From Bacteroidaceae bacterium (GTDB lineage Bacteria > Bacteroidota > Bacteroidia > Bacteroidales > Bacteroidaceae): 49,410 bases of DNA. Positions within the stretch are counted from its first letter, which is position 1. Every line of letters starts with the position of its first letter. The notes beneath the pieces were generated by a model, which was not told the origin of the DNA, did no database searches, and saw nothing but the letters and a program-made list of their open reading frames with translations. A program made the translations under genes and the position numbers. The DNA is taken from NCBI GenBank assembly GCA_017535725.1, contig JAFXTO010000066.1, positions 1 to 49,410 of the forward strand, read 5' to 3'. Positions 40,323 through 49,131 of the stretch are shown here, piece by piece.

Positions 40323-40401
40323 TTGATGCCTAAAAGGCTTGAATCAAGGGAAATAAGGCCTTTTTTTTCTGTTTACAGATTGAGGCAAAATAGCTACAGA
40401 A

Positions 40402-41430
40402 TCAGTGTAGGATTCGAAATACAAGCTCCTTCAGGAGGTCTCCATCGGTCGTTTTCAGGCCTCCTACACCCTTGGAAGCTGCATCAGTTTGGCGTATTTC
40501 ATCCAGAATGTTGAACACATGCATCGCCGTGTAGTTTCTCATCGCGGGCAATACGTCCCTTCTCGCTTGCCATAAAGAGAGTTCCAGCCAGGCCGCGATG
40601 CCCTCATCTGTCTTGACTGGTGAGTAGTATGCGAGCATGAGTTGTGTGAAGAATTTGAACAGTGTGGCGAGCACAGGTTGTAGAGCAAAGTTCTTTGGAT
40701 TACTGTCAAAGTATTTTACTATCCTATATGCCTTCATGACATCCTTCATGGCTAATGCAGCCACCAGTTCGAAGGCGTTGTAGTCCTTGCTGATTCCGAT
40801 ATTGTCTTGTATGAGTTGTGGGTCTATGGTTCTCTTTCCTTCCCCATTGCTTAGCGCTACAATGAGCTTGTCGAGTTCACCCGCCAGTCGGTTGAGGTCT
40901 GCTCCCACGTTTTCGCAGATGATCATGCAGGCCTCGGGCGTAATCGCAAATTGCTTTCTTCGTACGTAGGAGCTTACGAATGCTGGGAGTTCCCTATCGT
41001 ACAGTTTGCGTGATTCGAATAGTATTCCAACTTTCTGTATCTCGTTTGCGAGCTTTGTTCTTCGATCCAGGGTGCCGTTTTTGTGGCAGATGATGAGTAT
41101 GGTGGACATGAGTGGCTTCTGCATGTAGAAACCCAGTGCCTCGCGGTGTTCCAGAGTCTGTGCCTCCCGTACAAGTACCACTTGCCGTTCAGCCATCATA
41201 GGGTATCTCTTCGCTGCATTGACGACTTCCTCTCCGTTGGTTTGAGGTCCATAAAGGATGGTGAGGTTGAAGTCCTTCTCGTCCTCTGTGAGGGCTTTTG
41301 AGACGATGTAATCGGAAACTCGGTCGATGTAGTATGATTCGTCACCCATCAGGTAGTAAACGGGCTTGAAGTCCCCCGCCTGCACCTGTCGGACGATGTC
41401 CTCATAGCTGATACCTGTTTTCTTTGCCAT
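40402..41430 (-). CDS. holA: DNA polymerase III delta subunit
   Basis: A 342-residue clamp-loader subunit. I start it at the ATG at 41430 (MAKKTGISYEDIV); the open frame upstream runs through a repeat element. Family features are KPVYYLMGDESYYIDRVSDYIV, RYPMMAERQVVLVREAQ, ENVGADLNRLAGELDKLIV and NIGISKDYNAFELVAALAMKD. Delta opens the sliding clamp within the replicase. The start codon is 3 bp from a TAAGTAGG element that fills the whole gap to the AMP nucleosidase gene. Confidence 0.95.
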   Translation of the reverse strand: MAKKTGISYEDIVRQVQAGDFKPVYYLMGDESYYIDRVSDYIVSKALTEDEKDFNLTILYGPQTNGEEVVNAAKRYPMMAERQVVLVREAQTLEHREALGFYMQKPLMSTILIICHKNGTLDRRTKLANEIQKVGILFESRKLYDRELPAFVSSYVRRKQFAITPEACMIICENVGADLNRLAGELDKLIVALSNGEGKRTIDPQLIQDNIGISKDYNAFELVAALAMKDVMKAYRIVKYFDSNPKNFALQPVLATLFKFFTQLMLAYYSPVKTDEGIAAWLELSLWQARRDVLPAMRNYTAMHVFNILDEIRQTDAASKGVGGLKTTDGDLLKELVFRILH

Positions 41431-41432
41431 CT

Positions 41433-41487
41433 TAAGTAGGTATTTTAAGTAGGTATTCAAATAAAACTAATTTTGAACACCTACTTA
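41433..41487. repeat. TAAGTAGG element, short copy D (55 bp)
   Basis: From taagtaggtattttaagtag (left end, with the end motif duplicated) to aactaattttgaacacctac + tta. The gap between the AMP nucleosidase and holA genes is entirely this element. The AMP nucleosidase stop codon TAA is its first three bases on the minus strand. Confidence 0.8.
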
Positions 41488-42261
41488 CCAGTCGAATTTG
41501 AGGTGCTTTACGGTCTTGTCCTCCTGCTTGATTTTCTCCAGGGATTGTATTCCGATGATGACGTGGTCGTGGACGAAATCCGAGGTGACCTTATGGTCGC
41601 TTTCGGCCGTTTTCACGCCCTCTGGAGTCATCGGGTTGTCCGATACGAGGAGGAGCGCTCCGGTGGGGATATGGTTGGCGAAACCGGTGGTGAACAGTGT
41701 TGCCGTCTCCATATCTACCGCCATCGCGCGCGTAGAACGCAGGTATTCCTTGAAAGCCTCGTCGTGCTCCCAGATGCGGCGGTTGGTGGTATAGACCGTT
41801 CCCGTCCAGTAGTCGTGTCCTGCGTCGCGTATAGCCGAACTGACGGCTCGCTGAAGCATGAATGCCGGCAGTGCAGGCACTTCTGGCGGGTAGTAGTCAT
41901 TGCTGGTTCCTTCGCCGCGTATACCAGCCAGCGGGAGAATGAGGTCACCCATTCTGACCTTGGCTGGGATGCCTCCGCACTTTCCGAGGAAGAGGCATGC
42001 GCGCGGGTGGATGGCGCTGAGGAGATCCATGATGATGGCGGCGTTGGGAGAGCCCATTCCGAAGTTTATCATCGTGATGCCGTCGGCGTAAGCCATTCGC
42101 ATGTTGGCGTCGTAGGCGGGTGGCTGGATGTCGAAGTGCTCGCAGAAGATGTCTACGTAGTTGTTGAAATTGGTCAGAAGGACGAGGTTCGAGAAGTCCT
42201 CGAGCGGGTGTTTGGTGTATCTTGGTAACCAGTTTTCAACGATTTCCTGTTTTGTTTTCAT
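41485..42261 (-). CDS. amn: AMP nucleosidase
   Basis: A 258-residue nucleoside-phosphorylase-fold enzyme, expected to cleave AMP to adenine and ribose 5-phosphate. Motifs are MINFGMGSPNAAIIMDLLSA, ACLFLGKCGGIP, MAVDMETATLF (active-site Glu) and LLLVSDNPMTPEGVKTAES. It is the short Bacteroidota form, lacking the N-terminal domain of the E. coli enzyme. A -7-like TAACTTTG lies at 42286-42293. It is followed by holA across element D. Confidence 0.92.
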   Translation of the reverse strand: MKTKQEIVENWLPRYTKHPLEDFSNLVLLTNFNNYVDIFCEHFDIQPPAYDANMRMAYADGITMINFGMGSPNAAIIMDLLSAIHPRACLFLGKCGGIPAKVRMGDLILPLAGIRGEGTSNDYYPPEVPALPAFMLQRAVSSAIRDAGHDYWTGTVYTTNRRIWEHDEAFKEYLRSTRAMAVDMETATLFTTGFANHIPTGALLLVSDNPMTPEGVKTAESDHKVTSDFVHDHVIIGIQSLEKIKQEDKTVKHLKFDW

Positions 42262-42369
42262 TGCTTAAATAGGTTATTTCGTGCGCAAAGTTAGTACTTT
42301 TCGGTCGAAAAACGCGGATTCTTGTGGTATTTATTCGTCGAAGTGGCTAATAAATCGTATTTTTGCGGC

Positions 42370-42843
42370 ATGAAAACAGATTTCGAGCAGAGATTTCCCC
42401 CTTTGAACCTCCCAGCTGCGCCACTTCAATTTGGCGAGAAGGGTGGTTGGCCTACTGTTTTCGATTCTTTGCGCCGCCGCTTCGTTCGTCTGACTCCAGA
42501 GGAGTGGGTTCGCCAGCATTTTACTTCGTATCTTATCCGCGAGAAAGGCTACCCTGCTGGACTTCTCGGCAATGAAGTGTCGTTGACGCTGAATGGTATG
42601 GCCCGTCGCTGTGATTCCGTTCTCTATGGGCTCGACGGCCAGCCCAGGATGATTGTCGAGTACAAGGCTCCCACGGTTCCCCTTACCCAGAAAGTCTTCG
42701 ACCAAATTTACCGCTATAACCTCGTTATGCGTGTGGAATGGCTTGTTATCAGCAATGGCCTACAACACGTCTGCTGTCATCTGGATATAGCAGCAGGCAC
42801 CTATGAGTTTGTCCCACAGGTGCCTGCTTATGAGGATTTGTAA
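42370..42843 (+). CDS. HsdR N-terminal-domain (HSDR_N_2) protein
   Basis: A 157-residue protein consisting of one nuclease-like domain related to the N-terminus of type I restriction HsdR subunits. The PD-(D/E)xK-like residues are RRCDSVLYG and MIVEYKAP (EYK). I start at the ATG at 42370 (MKTDFEQRFPPLNLP); the upstream open frame has no support. There are no hsdM/hsdS genes nearby, and single-domain forms of this kind are common in Bacteroidota with no assigned role. TATTTTTG at 42358-42365 lies so near the ATG that the mRNA might be leaderless. Confidence 0.8.
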   Translation: MKTDFEQRFPPLNLPAAPLQFGEKGGWPTVFDSLRRRFVRLTPEEWVRQHFTSYLIREKGYPAGLLGNEVSLTLNGMARRCDSVLYGLDGQPRMIVEYKAPTVPLTQKVFDQIYRYNLVMRVEWLVISNGLQHVCCHLDIAAGTYEFVPQVPAYEDL

Positions 42844-42881
42844 CCTCTGGAATCCTCGGTTGAGGATTCCAGGGCTCTTTC

Positions 42882-45800
42882 TTACTTCACAACGACCTTC
42901 TTACCATTGCTGACGTAGACACCAGTCTTGGCCGGGCGCTGGATGCGCTGTCCGTTGATGGTGTACCACTCTGCTGCCTGCTTGTTGGTCTCAGAAGCGA
43001 TACTGGCCACGCCCACGTTCACAGTGCTGCTGATGAGTGCGGAGGTGAAGTCCTCTGCTAAAGCCGTCTTAGTGACATATCCGCGGAAGGCTTCCACCTT
43101 GCCGTCGGCCTTCACAAATGCCGTACCAGCGGCATTCAGCGTCAGAGCATCGTCAACGGTCTGTTGATACATCGATGGACGGAGCACGAAGTTTGCTCCC
43201 GTGTATTCGTTCGGCTGAAGAGCAGTCTTGCTAACGTTCGTGTCCGTTCCGTAGAAGGTCACAGCCTTCTGCTCAGTACCTCCTGCTACGGGGAATCCAA
43301 TCAGGTAGGCGGTGGCGGCCTTCATCTCGCTTGCAGGCTTGAAGATGAGGTTCTGGCCGTCCTCTTCGTCAAATTCAACCAGACGGAACTTGTTGGTGTC
43401 CTCTGCATCCTCGGTGCGATACCATTCCAGAGCCTGTCCGTTGGACTCTATGCGCTGCACGTCGAAGGGCAGTGCGATGGTCTCCCAGCCAGCTCCTTCC
43501 TTGGTCAGACGCGGGGTGAACGTACGGGTGTAGCTGATAGCCTTGGCCTTAAACTCATAAGGTGTGTTGAAGGGATAGCCGTCTGTGATTTCCAGGCTGG
43601 TAGCCTCCGTGCCGCACACGACGTTCTTCGTGAATGCTGCAGGCACTGCCGTATTGGCGTCGAAGAAGAACAGCATGTTGGGGTTCTTTGCATCAACGCT
43701 CTTTATGGCGGTCGTGCTGAACTCAGCTGCGATGACATTGGCTTCGAAAGTCATATCCTCTTCAACAGGAACAGACTTCACATTGCCGATTGCATCGTAC
43801 GTAACGATTCCAGGAATTACCTTTGCGATAAGGCGATAATTCAAGAACTCCTGAGGATTCGTCAGTAATGCGCCTTGTCCATACAAAATGGGGATATAAT
43901 ACCAATTCATGGGTAGCACGCCAGGAAGAACAAAGGGCACATCCTTTTCTGAGTTAGCCTCAATGCGTGCATACAGAGGTATCTCGACTCCTTGTAGTTG
44001 ACCAATTCCGCCTCCATCGACAAACGAATAACCCAGGTCGTCGGTAGCTAAGAAAAGAATCGAGAGGAATCCATCGAAGGGGGAGCTACCGTTATTCTTG
44101 ATATGGAACTTACCGGATAACATACCACTCATGACGTAGTGGGAGAAAGAATACGTAGCTTCGTTATATTCAAACGTTTCACAGATGCTGTCGGTATCAA
44201 AGGCAAAATCCGTCACTTCCAGCTCTGCGGCTCCGGCTTTCTCGGCGACCGTGATTTCATACGTACCAATCACCTTGTCCTGTTCAATGATGATGCCACC
44301 CTGTTCTGTAGTTGTAAAAGATGTCGAAATCAGAAGAGTGTAAGTGCTGGCGAGGGTCGGGATGTAGCTGAATGTTACGGTGCTAGTGCGTGCTGCCGGC
44401 AGACTTGCACCCTGAATGCCTACGAGGAGGACATCTCCCGATCCGGTACGAGCGTAGAGGTACAGCGGGCCATAGAACTCGTCGGCAAGGTTCTCTACAT
44501 CAGCCTCTAACCAGAGCTGCGAACCTACCATGGGAGCTGTGAGGTAGTGGATGTCCTTGACGTTCAGGTACACTTGTGGGCGTATGATGTTTGCCTTGAT
44601 ATCTGATCCATTGACGGTCACTTCCAGATATGTGCGGGTGTAATCTAAGTAGCAACGCCACTTTGTTTCTGTGGACTGCTTGCAGATGGGAACTACGCGG
44701 TAGGTGCCATCGGCAAGTCCTTCATCAGGAATCTGGGTTGCCGTGTAGACGGGGAATCCAATTTCGCCATAACCAGCTTGGCGTACCAGTGAACCCGTCC
44801 TGAATGCCTCGCCGATAAGCTTGAACGTGCCATCTTGTTGAATGATGCCGATACCGGTATCGAAGGTGTTGTTACCTTCCAGCTGGCTGTAGTAGCTGCA
44901 GGTAATCCGCAGGACGTCGTTGTTGTCGCCGGCCATTCCAGTCTTGACGATATCACCCGTCATGGGCAGCATCGCCACTTCCATGGGTTGGCTTGATTTG
45001 GGCTGGATGCCGATGAGTGCATCCTGGTCGAAGTTGTAGCCACCTGCCATGGTGGGTCCTTCTTCATCCGTAGGATTGCAGATGGAAAGCAGGTAGTAGC
45101 CGTCGCAATAGCCTTCCCAACCCCAGTTGATATGGAAGTAGTTATCGCTGCTATATCCGTCGATGAGGAAAGCGTGGCCACCTTCCGACGAGTTACCACC
45201 TATCATCACGGGGCGCTTTGCTTGCAGTTCCTGGTATACCATCTCGTTCCAGGCTTCCGACGTGTAGTTTTTGCGCTGTACGTAGGCAAGGCTTTCGGCA
45301 TAGCCGAAATAGTGCTGCAGGGCATAGACGGCGCGCAAGTTCGATGTCGATGATCCTCCATTGGTAGCATCCCGGTATTCCATTCCGACAGAAGCACCAG
45401 CTGCATGCATAAGTGTAGCAACAGCAGCATTGGCGGTTGCATTCTCACTATCGGAATAGACTAACAGCATATTTGCCCAATCCAAGGTGGTTCCAGCAGG
45501 AACGCCATCGACTTGAACGAAAATGGGGTCAGCACCAAATTCCATCGTATAACCTGTCGTACAGCTGTAGGCAGGAAGCTCATCCAGAGTAGCAGCAGGC
45601 CATTCATAATACTTCATGACCTGAGACATACACGTAGCCACACAGCCCGTCAGACTGCGTACGTCTGTCACGAACATGGGGCACTTGTCGTTGAAAGGTT
45701 CTGCCTGTCCCCAGGTGCTCTTCAAGAGGGGGGCAATGGAGCGCTTCACATTGATTTTACGCATGGCTACGGCCGAAGGATTCCTCTTGATATAGCTGAT

Positions 45801-46142
45801 TTGCTCTGAATATCCGGCGAACCAAGCCTTCATTTGGGCAGGCATTTTGTCAAGGTCGAAGGAACCTTGGTCTGCATAGCCAAGAATCGAGGGTGTCCTG
45901 TCGTCACCACTGACCAGCACAAAGCCGTCTTCCGCACCGATGTTGAAAGCATAGAAGCCTTCGAGGGCGGGAACAGCAGTCAGCATCTGGCGGGCAGGGG
46001 CCTGCTTCATTGAGGACTGCGTGCTATTCTTCTGGAACAGGAATGCCCGGGCTGTGCTCATGGCAGTTTCCTGATCCACGGGAGCTGCCATAGCCACGAG
46101 GGTTGTCAGCATCATCCCAATAAAGGAGTAGAACTTTCTCAT
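42882..46142 (-). CDS. Second C10 family cysteine protease, secreted
   Basis: A 1086-residue secreted protease with a signal peptide (1-20, LVAMAAP). The pro-domain covers about 21-120 (DGFVLVSGDDRTPSILGYA). The catalytic core runs from about 135, with likely C167 in SLTGCVATCMSQVM and H323 in EGGHAFLIDGYSSDNYFHINWGW. A long region of Ig-like and beta-rich domains follows. The tail (WYTINGQRI ... TGVYVSNGKKVVVK) resembles that of the first C10 protease. No small W-D-D-x-W gene lies next to it, and the repeat inserts of the first gene are absent. It has a near-ideal promoter. Confidence 0.92.
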   Translation of the reverse strand: MRKFYSFIGMMLTTLVAMAAPVDQETAMSTARAFLFQKNSTQSSMKQAPARQMLTAVPALEGFYAFNIGAEDGFVLVSGDDRTPSILGYADQGSFDLDKMPAQMKAWFAGYSEQISYIKRNPSAVAMRKINVKRSIAPLLKSTWGQAEPFNDKCPMFVTDVRSLTGCVATCMSQVMKYYEWPAATLDELPAYSCTTGYTMEFGADPIFVQVDGVPAGTTLDWANMLLVYSDSENATANAAVATLMHAAGASVGMEYRDATNGGSSTSNLRAVYALQHYFGYAESLAYVQRKNYTSEAWNEMVYQELQAKRPVMIGGNSSEGGHAFLIDGYSSDNYFHINWGWEGYCDGYYLLSICNPTDEEGPTMAGGYNFDQDALIGIQPKSSQPMEVAMLPMTGDIVKTGMAGDNNDVLRITCSYYSQLEGNNTFDTGIGIIQQDGTFKLIGEAFRTGSLVRQAGYGEIGFPVYTATQIPDEGLADGTYRVVPICKQSTETKWRCYLDYTRTYLEVTVNGSDIKANIIRPQVYLNVKDIHYLTAPMVGSQLWLEADVENLADEFYGPLYLYARTGSGDVLLVGIQGASLPAARTSTVTFSYIPTLASTYTLLISTSFTTTEQGGIIIEQDKVIGTYEITVAEKAGAAELEVTDFAFDTDSICETFEYNEATYSFSHYVMSGMLSGKFHIKNNGSSPFDGFLSILFLATDDLGYSFVDGGGIGQLQGVEIPLYARIEANSEKDVPFVLPGVLPMNWYYIPILYGQGALLTNPQEFLNYRLIAKVIPGIVTYDAIGNVKSVPVEEDMTFEANVIAAEFSTTAIKSVDAKNPNMLFFFDANTAVPAAFTKNVVCGTEATSLEITDGYPFNTPYEFKAKAISYTRTFTPRLTKEGAGWETIALPFDVQRIESNGQALEWYRTEDAEDTNKFRLVEFDEEDGQNLIFKPASEMKAATAYLIGFPVAGGTEQKAVTFYGTDTNVSKTALQPNEYTGANFVLRPSMYQQTVDDALTLNAAGTAFVKADGKVEAFRGYVTKTALAEDFTSALISSTVNVGVASIASETNKQAAEWYTINGQRIQRPAKTGVYVSNGKKVVVK

Positions 46143-46194
46143 AATGATAAAGATAAAATGGTAATTAAAAAGTTATAGATACAATTTTGGGTGA

Positions 46195-46225
46195 CAAAGG
46201 TACGGCATTTTGCTTCTACTGCAAA
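46195..46225 (-). promoter_or_regulatory. Promoter of the second C10 protease
   Basis: TTTG (46222-46225), 19-bp spacer, TACCTTTG (46195-46202) on the minus strand. The leader is about 46 nt. Confidence 0.8.
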
Positions 46226-46228
46226 AAA

Positions 46229-46256
46229 AATCCGCAACTCTTTTGCGTTGCGGATT
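46229..46256 (-). terminator. Terminator downstream of the FadL-type porin
   Basis: aatccgcaac / gttgcggatt with an 8-nt loop; on the minus strand it is followed by a run of T (46223-46230). It abuts the -33 box of the C10 protease promoter. Confidence 0.85.
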
Positions 46257-46280
46257 GTTTTTAGCCAATTTTTAACATTT

Positions 46281-47771
46281 TCAGAAAGAAACGTTCACTC
46301 CCACTCCGAAAACATCGTTCGTGCGGTAGAAGTCGTTATAGCCTAGAATGGCTGTGCCGAAGGTCTTGCTCAGGTTGTTGTAATCCTCGTAGTCCACGCG
46401 GTAGTGCTTGTAGAGTGTCTTGAAGTAGGAGACATCCAAGGATACCTGTTTCGAGATGTTGAAGCGGGCTCCCACCCCCACGGTGTTGCTGTTCGTGACG
46501 AAGCTCATATCGCTGATATACTTGCTGTTTTCTCCCAACCCGTAGTTCGTGGTCTGCCATCCTGCGGAGACTGTCACCCAGTCCTCTATGTCCCATTCTA
46601 TACCAGCCAGGATTTCCCAAGTCGGTCCGTCGAGCAGTTCCTGACGGTCGTCTTCCTGCTTGGCTTGCTTATCGAAGTAGAGGTGTCCGCCTACGTTCAG
46701 GTGCAGTTTTTTTATGGGGTTGTACTGTGCACCTATGGTTAGCAGGGCGGGAATGTCAGCCTCATGTTTCACACCGTCGGCATATGAGGGTAGGCCTCCG
46801 TCCTTGTTGTCCTTGACGGAGTTCTTCAGGTTCAGCTTGGTTTTGAACTCGTACTTGGCCGCCACGTTCCACTGGTCGTTGATGCGCCAGTCTACGCTAA
46901 TAATAGGTGTCAGTCCGAAGTCCGACTGGGTGACATCCACTTCGCGGTCGGCAGCCATCGCTCCCTTTTCGCCCAGTAAGGTTGCTGCCGGAAGATACTG
47001 ATCTGCAGGGATTCCCAAGGCCGTCTGCACGGCCGCAGGCAGGTCGGCAGCGGTGTGTACCTTTAGGTTACCGACAAAGCCCTCGTAGGCTGCTGTCGCA
47101 ATGACACCTCGCAGGCCAGCGCTGATATTCAGGTTATCAAGCACTTTGTAGCCAGCTTGCAGTTGTAGTCCGTAGTAGTACTGACGCCCCTTCATCCACA
47201 TGTCCATCGAGTAGCCGTCCACCGCGGTAATGGGAGAAGTTGCACCCATTGCTGCAAGTTTGTCGTTGATACCTGAATTGATGGCTATCGGAAGCATAGC
47301 AGCCAGGCTCTCAAACGATCCCAGACCATCGTCAAAGTCGCATTTTCCACCTCCACCCGTGAAGGCAAAGTGAAACATGGCGCTCCAGCGGTCATGCACG
47401 TAGGCCACGTCCAAAGCGGGAATTACAGGAGCCTGAGCGTATCCCTTGAATGTTTTCTCGCCTGCTCCGTTGGGGGTTCCATTGACGGTTCCCATGGCAT
47501 AAAGACCGTAAGGGGTGAGGTTCTGTCCGAAGGTGCTGCTGACATCGCGGTGCTGGTAGGCACTCTGCACGTTGAAAGCCAAGTGCCATCCCTTATTGAG
47601 GAAACCGATACCGGCGGGATTCGAGTATAGCGCGTTGATGTCGATTTTGCCGTCCAGCGCAGGGTTGCGCCCGAAGGCAGCATTGTGGTTCGTGTTGGTA
47701 ACATAGCCGCCAGCCAGAGCTGTGTGAGCCAAGGTGAGTGCGGCAGTAAGCATAAGTAATGTTTTCTTCAT
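46281..47771 (-). CDS. OmpP1/FadL/TodX family outer-membrane porin
   Basis: A 496-residue beta-barrel of the FadL family, which carries long-chain fatty acids or other hydrophobic compounds across the outer membrane. I start it at the ATG at 47771 (MKKTLLMLTAALTLAHTALA, signal peptide). The mature start GGYVTNTNHNAAFGRNPAL with LYSNPAGIGFL is typical of the family's N-terminal hatch region. Strands run to a C-terminal Phe (GVGVNVSF). A good promoter lies at 47823-47854 and a terminator follows. Confidence 0.93.
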   Translation of the reverse strand: MKKTLLMLTAALTLAHTALAGGYVTNTNHNAAFGRNPALDGKIDINALYSNPAGIGFLNKGWHLAFNVQSAYQHRDVSSTFGQNLTPYGLYAMGTVNGTPNGAGEKTFKGYAQAPVIPALDVAYVHDRWSAMFHFAFTGGGGKCDFDDGLGSFESLAAMLPIAINSGINDKLAAMGATSPITAVDGYSMDMWMKGRQYYYGLQLQAGYKVLDNLNISAGLRGVIATAAYEGFVGNLKVHTAADLPAAVQTALGIPADQYLPAATLLGEKGAMAADREVDVTQSDFGLTPIISVDWRINDQWNVAAKYEFKTKLNLKNSVKDNKDGGLPSYADGVKHEADIPALLTIGAQYNPIKKLHLNVGGHLYFDKQAKQEDDRQELLDGPTWEILAGIEWDIEDWVTVSAGWQTTNYGLGENSKYISDMSFVTNSNTVGVGARFNISKQVSLDVSYFKTLYKHYRVDYEDYNNLSKTFGTAILGYNDFYRTNDVFGVGVNVSF

Positions 47772-47822
47772 TTTTGCTTTCTGATTTTCAAGTTTTGTGG
47801 TTGTCTTCTTTAAAATCGGGTG

Positions 47823-47854
47823 CAAAGGTAGGTGAAAACATTGAAATATGCAAA
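47823..47854 (-). promoter_or_regulatory. Promoter of the FadL-type porin
   Basis: TTTG (47851-47854), 20-bp spacer, TACCTTTG (47823-47830) on the minus strand. Predicted leader about 45 nt. Confidence 0.8.
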
Positions 47855-47959
47855 CAAATTGCACAAAAAGTTGTTCATTGTGTTGCACAAAAGGCTTTTT
47901 CTTGTGCAATCTGTAAATTCCTTGTTTGTGCTCAGGCGTATGGCTTCTTGCAAGTCTTC

Positions 47960-49069
47960 TCATTTGAAAGTCCAGAGAGCGGCTTCCATTTGGCGCATGA
48001 TATCACGCTTGGGAGAATGGGGAGAGTAGACGAATGCTTCTGTGACAATGACCCTGTGAGCTGCAGAGTCCACACGTTCCAGAGCTACGAAGGGGCCTCC
48101 CAGGGCACCGTTGCGCATCTCCCAGAGTCCGTGGACTTGGAGGACTTTTATATTATTTATGGTACGCGTGCGCGCGATAACAAGTGGCCGTTTCTCTGTT
48201 GGAGTGGAAGAGGCATTGGTTGAAGGCGCGGTGGCTGTCTGCATCCATTGGTCAGGCCGTGAGCCAGGGATGTTGGCTTGCAGGATGCTGTCGTGCTTGG
48301 CTACGAACTGTTGCATGGATAGTGGTTGTCCATTCCAAGGATAGGAGTAGTACACGAAGTTCTGGTCCTTGTCGTTCAGGTTGGTGCCCGTCCAGAGGAA
48401 GTCGATTCCTCGCTTACTTGCTCGGAATGAGGACGGTACGCAGATGGTGTGGCCACAGAGTGCTCGTAGGGAGTCGTAGGTCATGCGGTCGTGTTTACGG
48501 CGCAGACAGGAAGCCTCGTAGTTCAGCTCGTGGTTCACAAATAAGTCCGTGATGCGCGTGCGGTGGGTGCCGAGGTAGAGGGCGAGGTCGTGAGGAGAGG
48601 GAGCCGTAAGGCGTATTTCCACTTGCGGGCGAGCCACGGGGTCGTAGGCTATCTGCAACTGGCTACGGGTCAGGTTACGGTCGATGTCCACCACCAGGCG
48701 GTTGCGCATCGTGCGCCAGGGGGTGAGGTTAGCGTCCGTGTACACCACATCCAGTCGGAACAGCGGTTCGTGCTGCGGCAGCAGGGGGGTGCTGCCCAGC
48801 AGAACGGCCTCCAGCGAGTCTTTCAGCTCGCCGGTATAGGCGGCGCGGGGGATGATGAGCACCAGTTCGTAGGGCAGACCGCGCGAGGCCGGACGGTTGA
48901 CGGCCGCAGCTTCGGTGGCTCCCAAAGGGGTGTCGGTAGTACTGGCGCTCCTACTATTGCTGGTGTTTTCAGCGTCTTGCTTGCTGCTCCCGTTCTTGGA
49001 GGGGGATGAACAGCAGTTCAGTAGCAGTACCAAACCTGCACATAGAATCAGACGTGTTTTTGTCTTCAT
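47960..49069 (-). CDS. DUF4837 family lipoprotein
   Basis: A 369-residue lipoprotein with the lipobox near C19-C20 (LLLNCCSS). A Ser/Thr/Asn-rich linker runs to about residue 60. The DUF4837 core has GLPYELVLIIPRAAYTG, LLPQHEPLFRLDVVY, RTMRNRLVVDIDRNLT, VPSSFRASKRGIDFLWTG and IARTRTINNIKVLQVHGLWEMRNGALGGPFV. Function unknown; the family is found in Bacteroidota. A second biased segment (TATAPSTNASSTPTEKRP) lies near residue 290. Promoter at 49099-49131. Confidence 0.88.
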   Translation of the reverse strand: MKTKTRLILCAGLVLLLNCCSSPSKNGSSKQDAENTSNSRSASTTDTPLGATEAAAVNRPASRGLPYELVLIIPRAAYTGELKDSLEAVLLGSTPLLPQHEPLFRLDVVYTDANLTPWRTMRNRLVVDIDRNLTRSQLQIAYDPVARPQVEIRLTAPSPHDLALYLGTHRTRITDLFVNHELNYEASCLRRKHDRMTYDSLRALCGHTICVPSSFRASKRGIDFLWTGTNLNDKDQNFVYYSYPWNGQPLSMQQFVAKHDSILQANIPGSRPDQWMQTATAPSTNASSTPTEKRPLVIARTRTINNIKVLQVHGLWEMRNGALGGPFVALERVDSAAHRVIVTEAFVYSPHSPKRDIMRQMEAALWTFK

Positions 49070-49098
49070 ATCTTTGGCTTTTTGCCTTTTGCTGGGCG

Positions 49099-49131
49099 CA
49101 AAAGTACTACTATTCCTTCCATTTTACCAAA
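49099..49131 (-). promoter_or_regulatory. Promoter of the DUF4837 gene
   Basis: TTTG (49128-49131), 21-bp spacer, TACTTTTG (49099-49106) on the minus strand. Predicted leader about 23 nt. Confidence 0.7.

Noticed and set aside
42370-42843. Part of a type I restriction-modification system
   Set aside because: Only the HsdR N-terminal domain is present; there is no helicase part and no hsdM or hsdS nearby.
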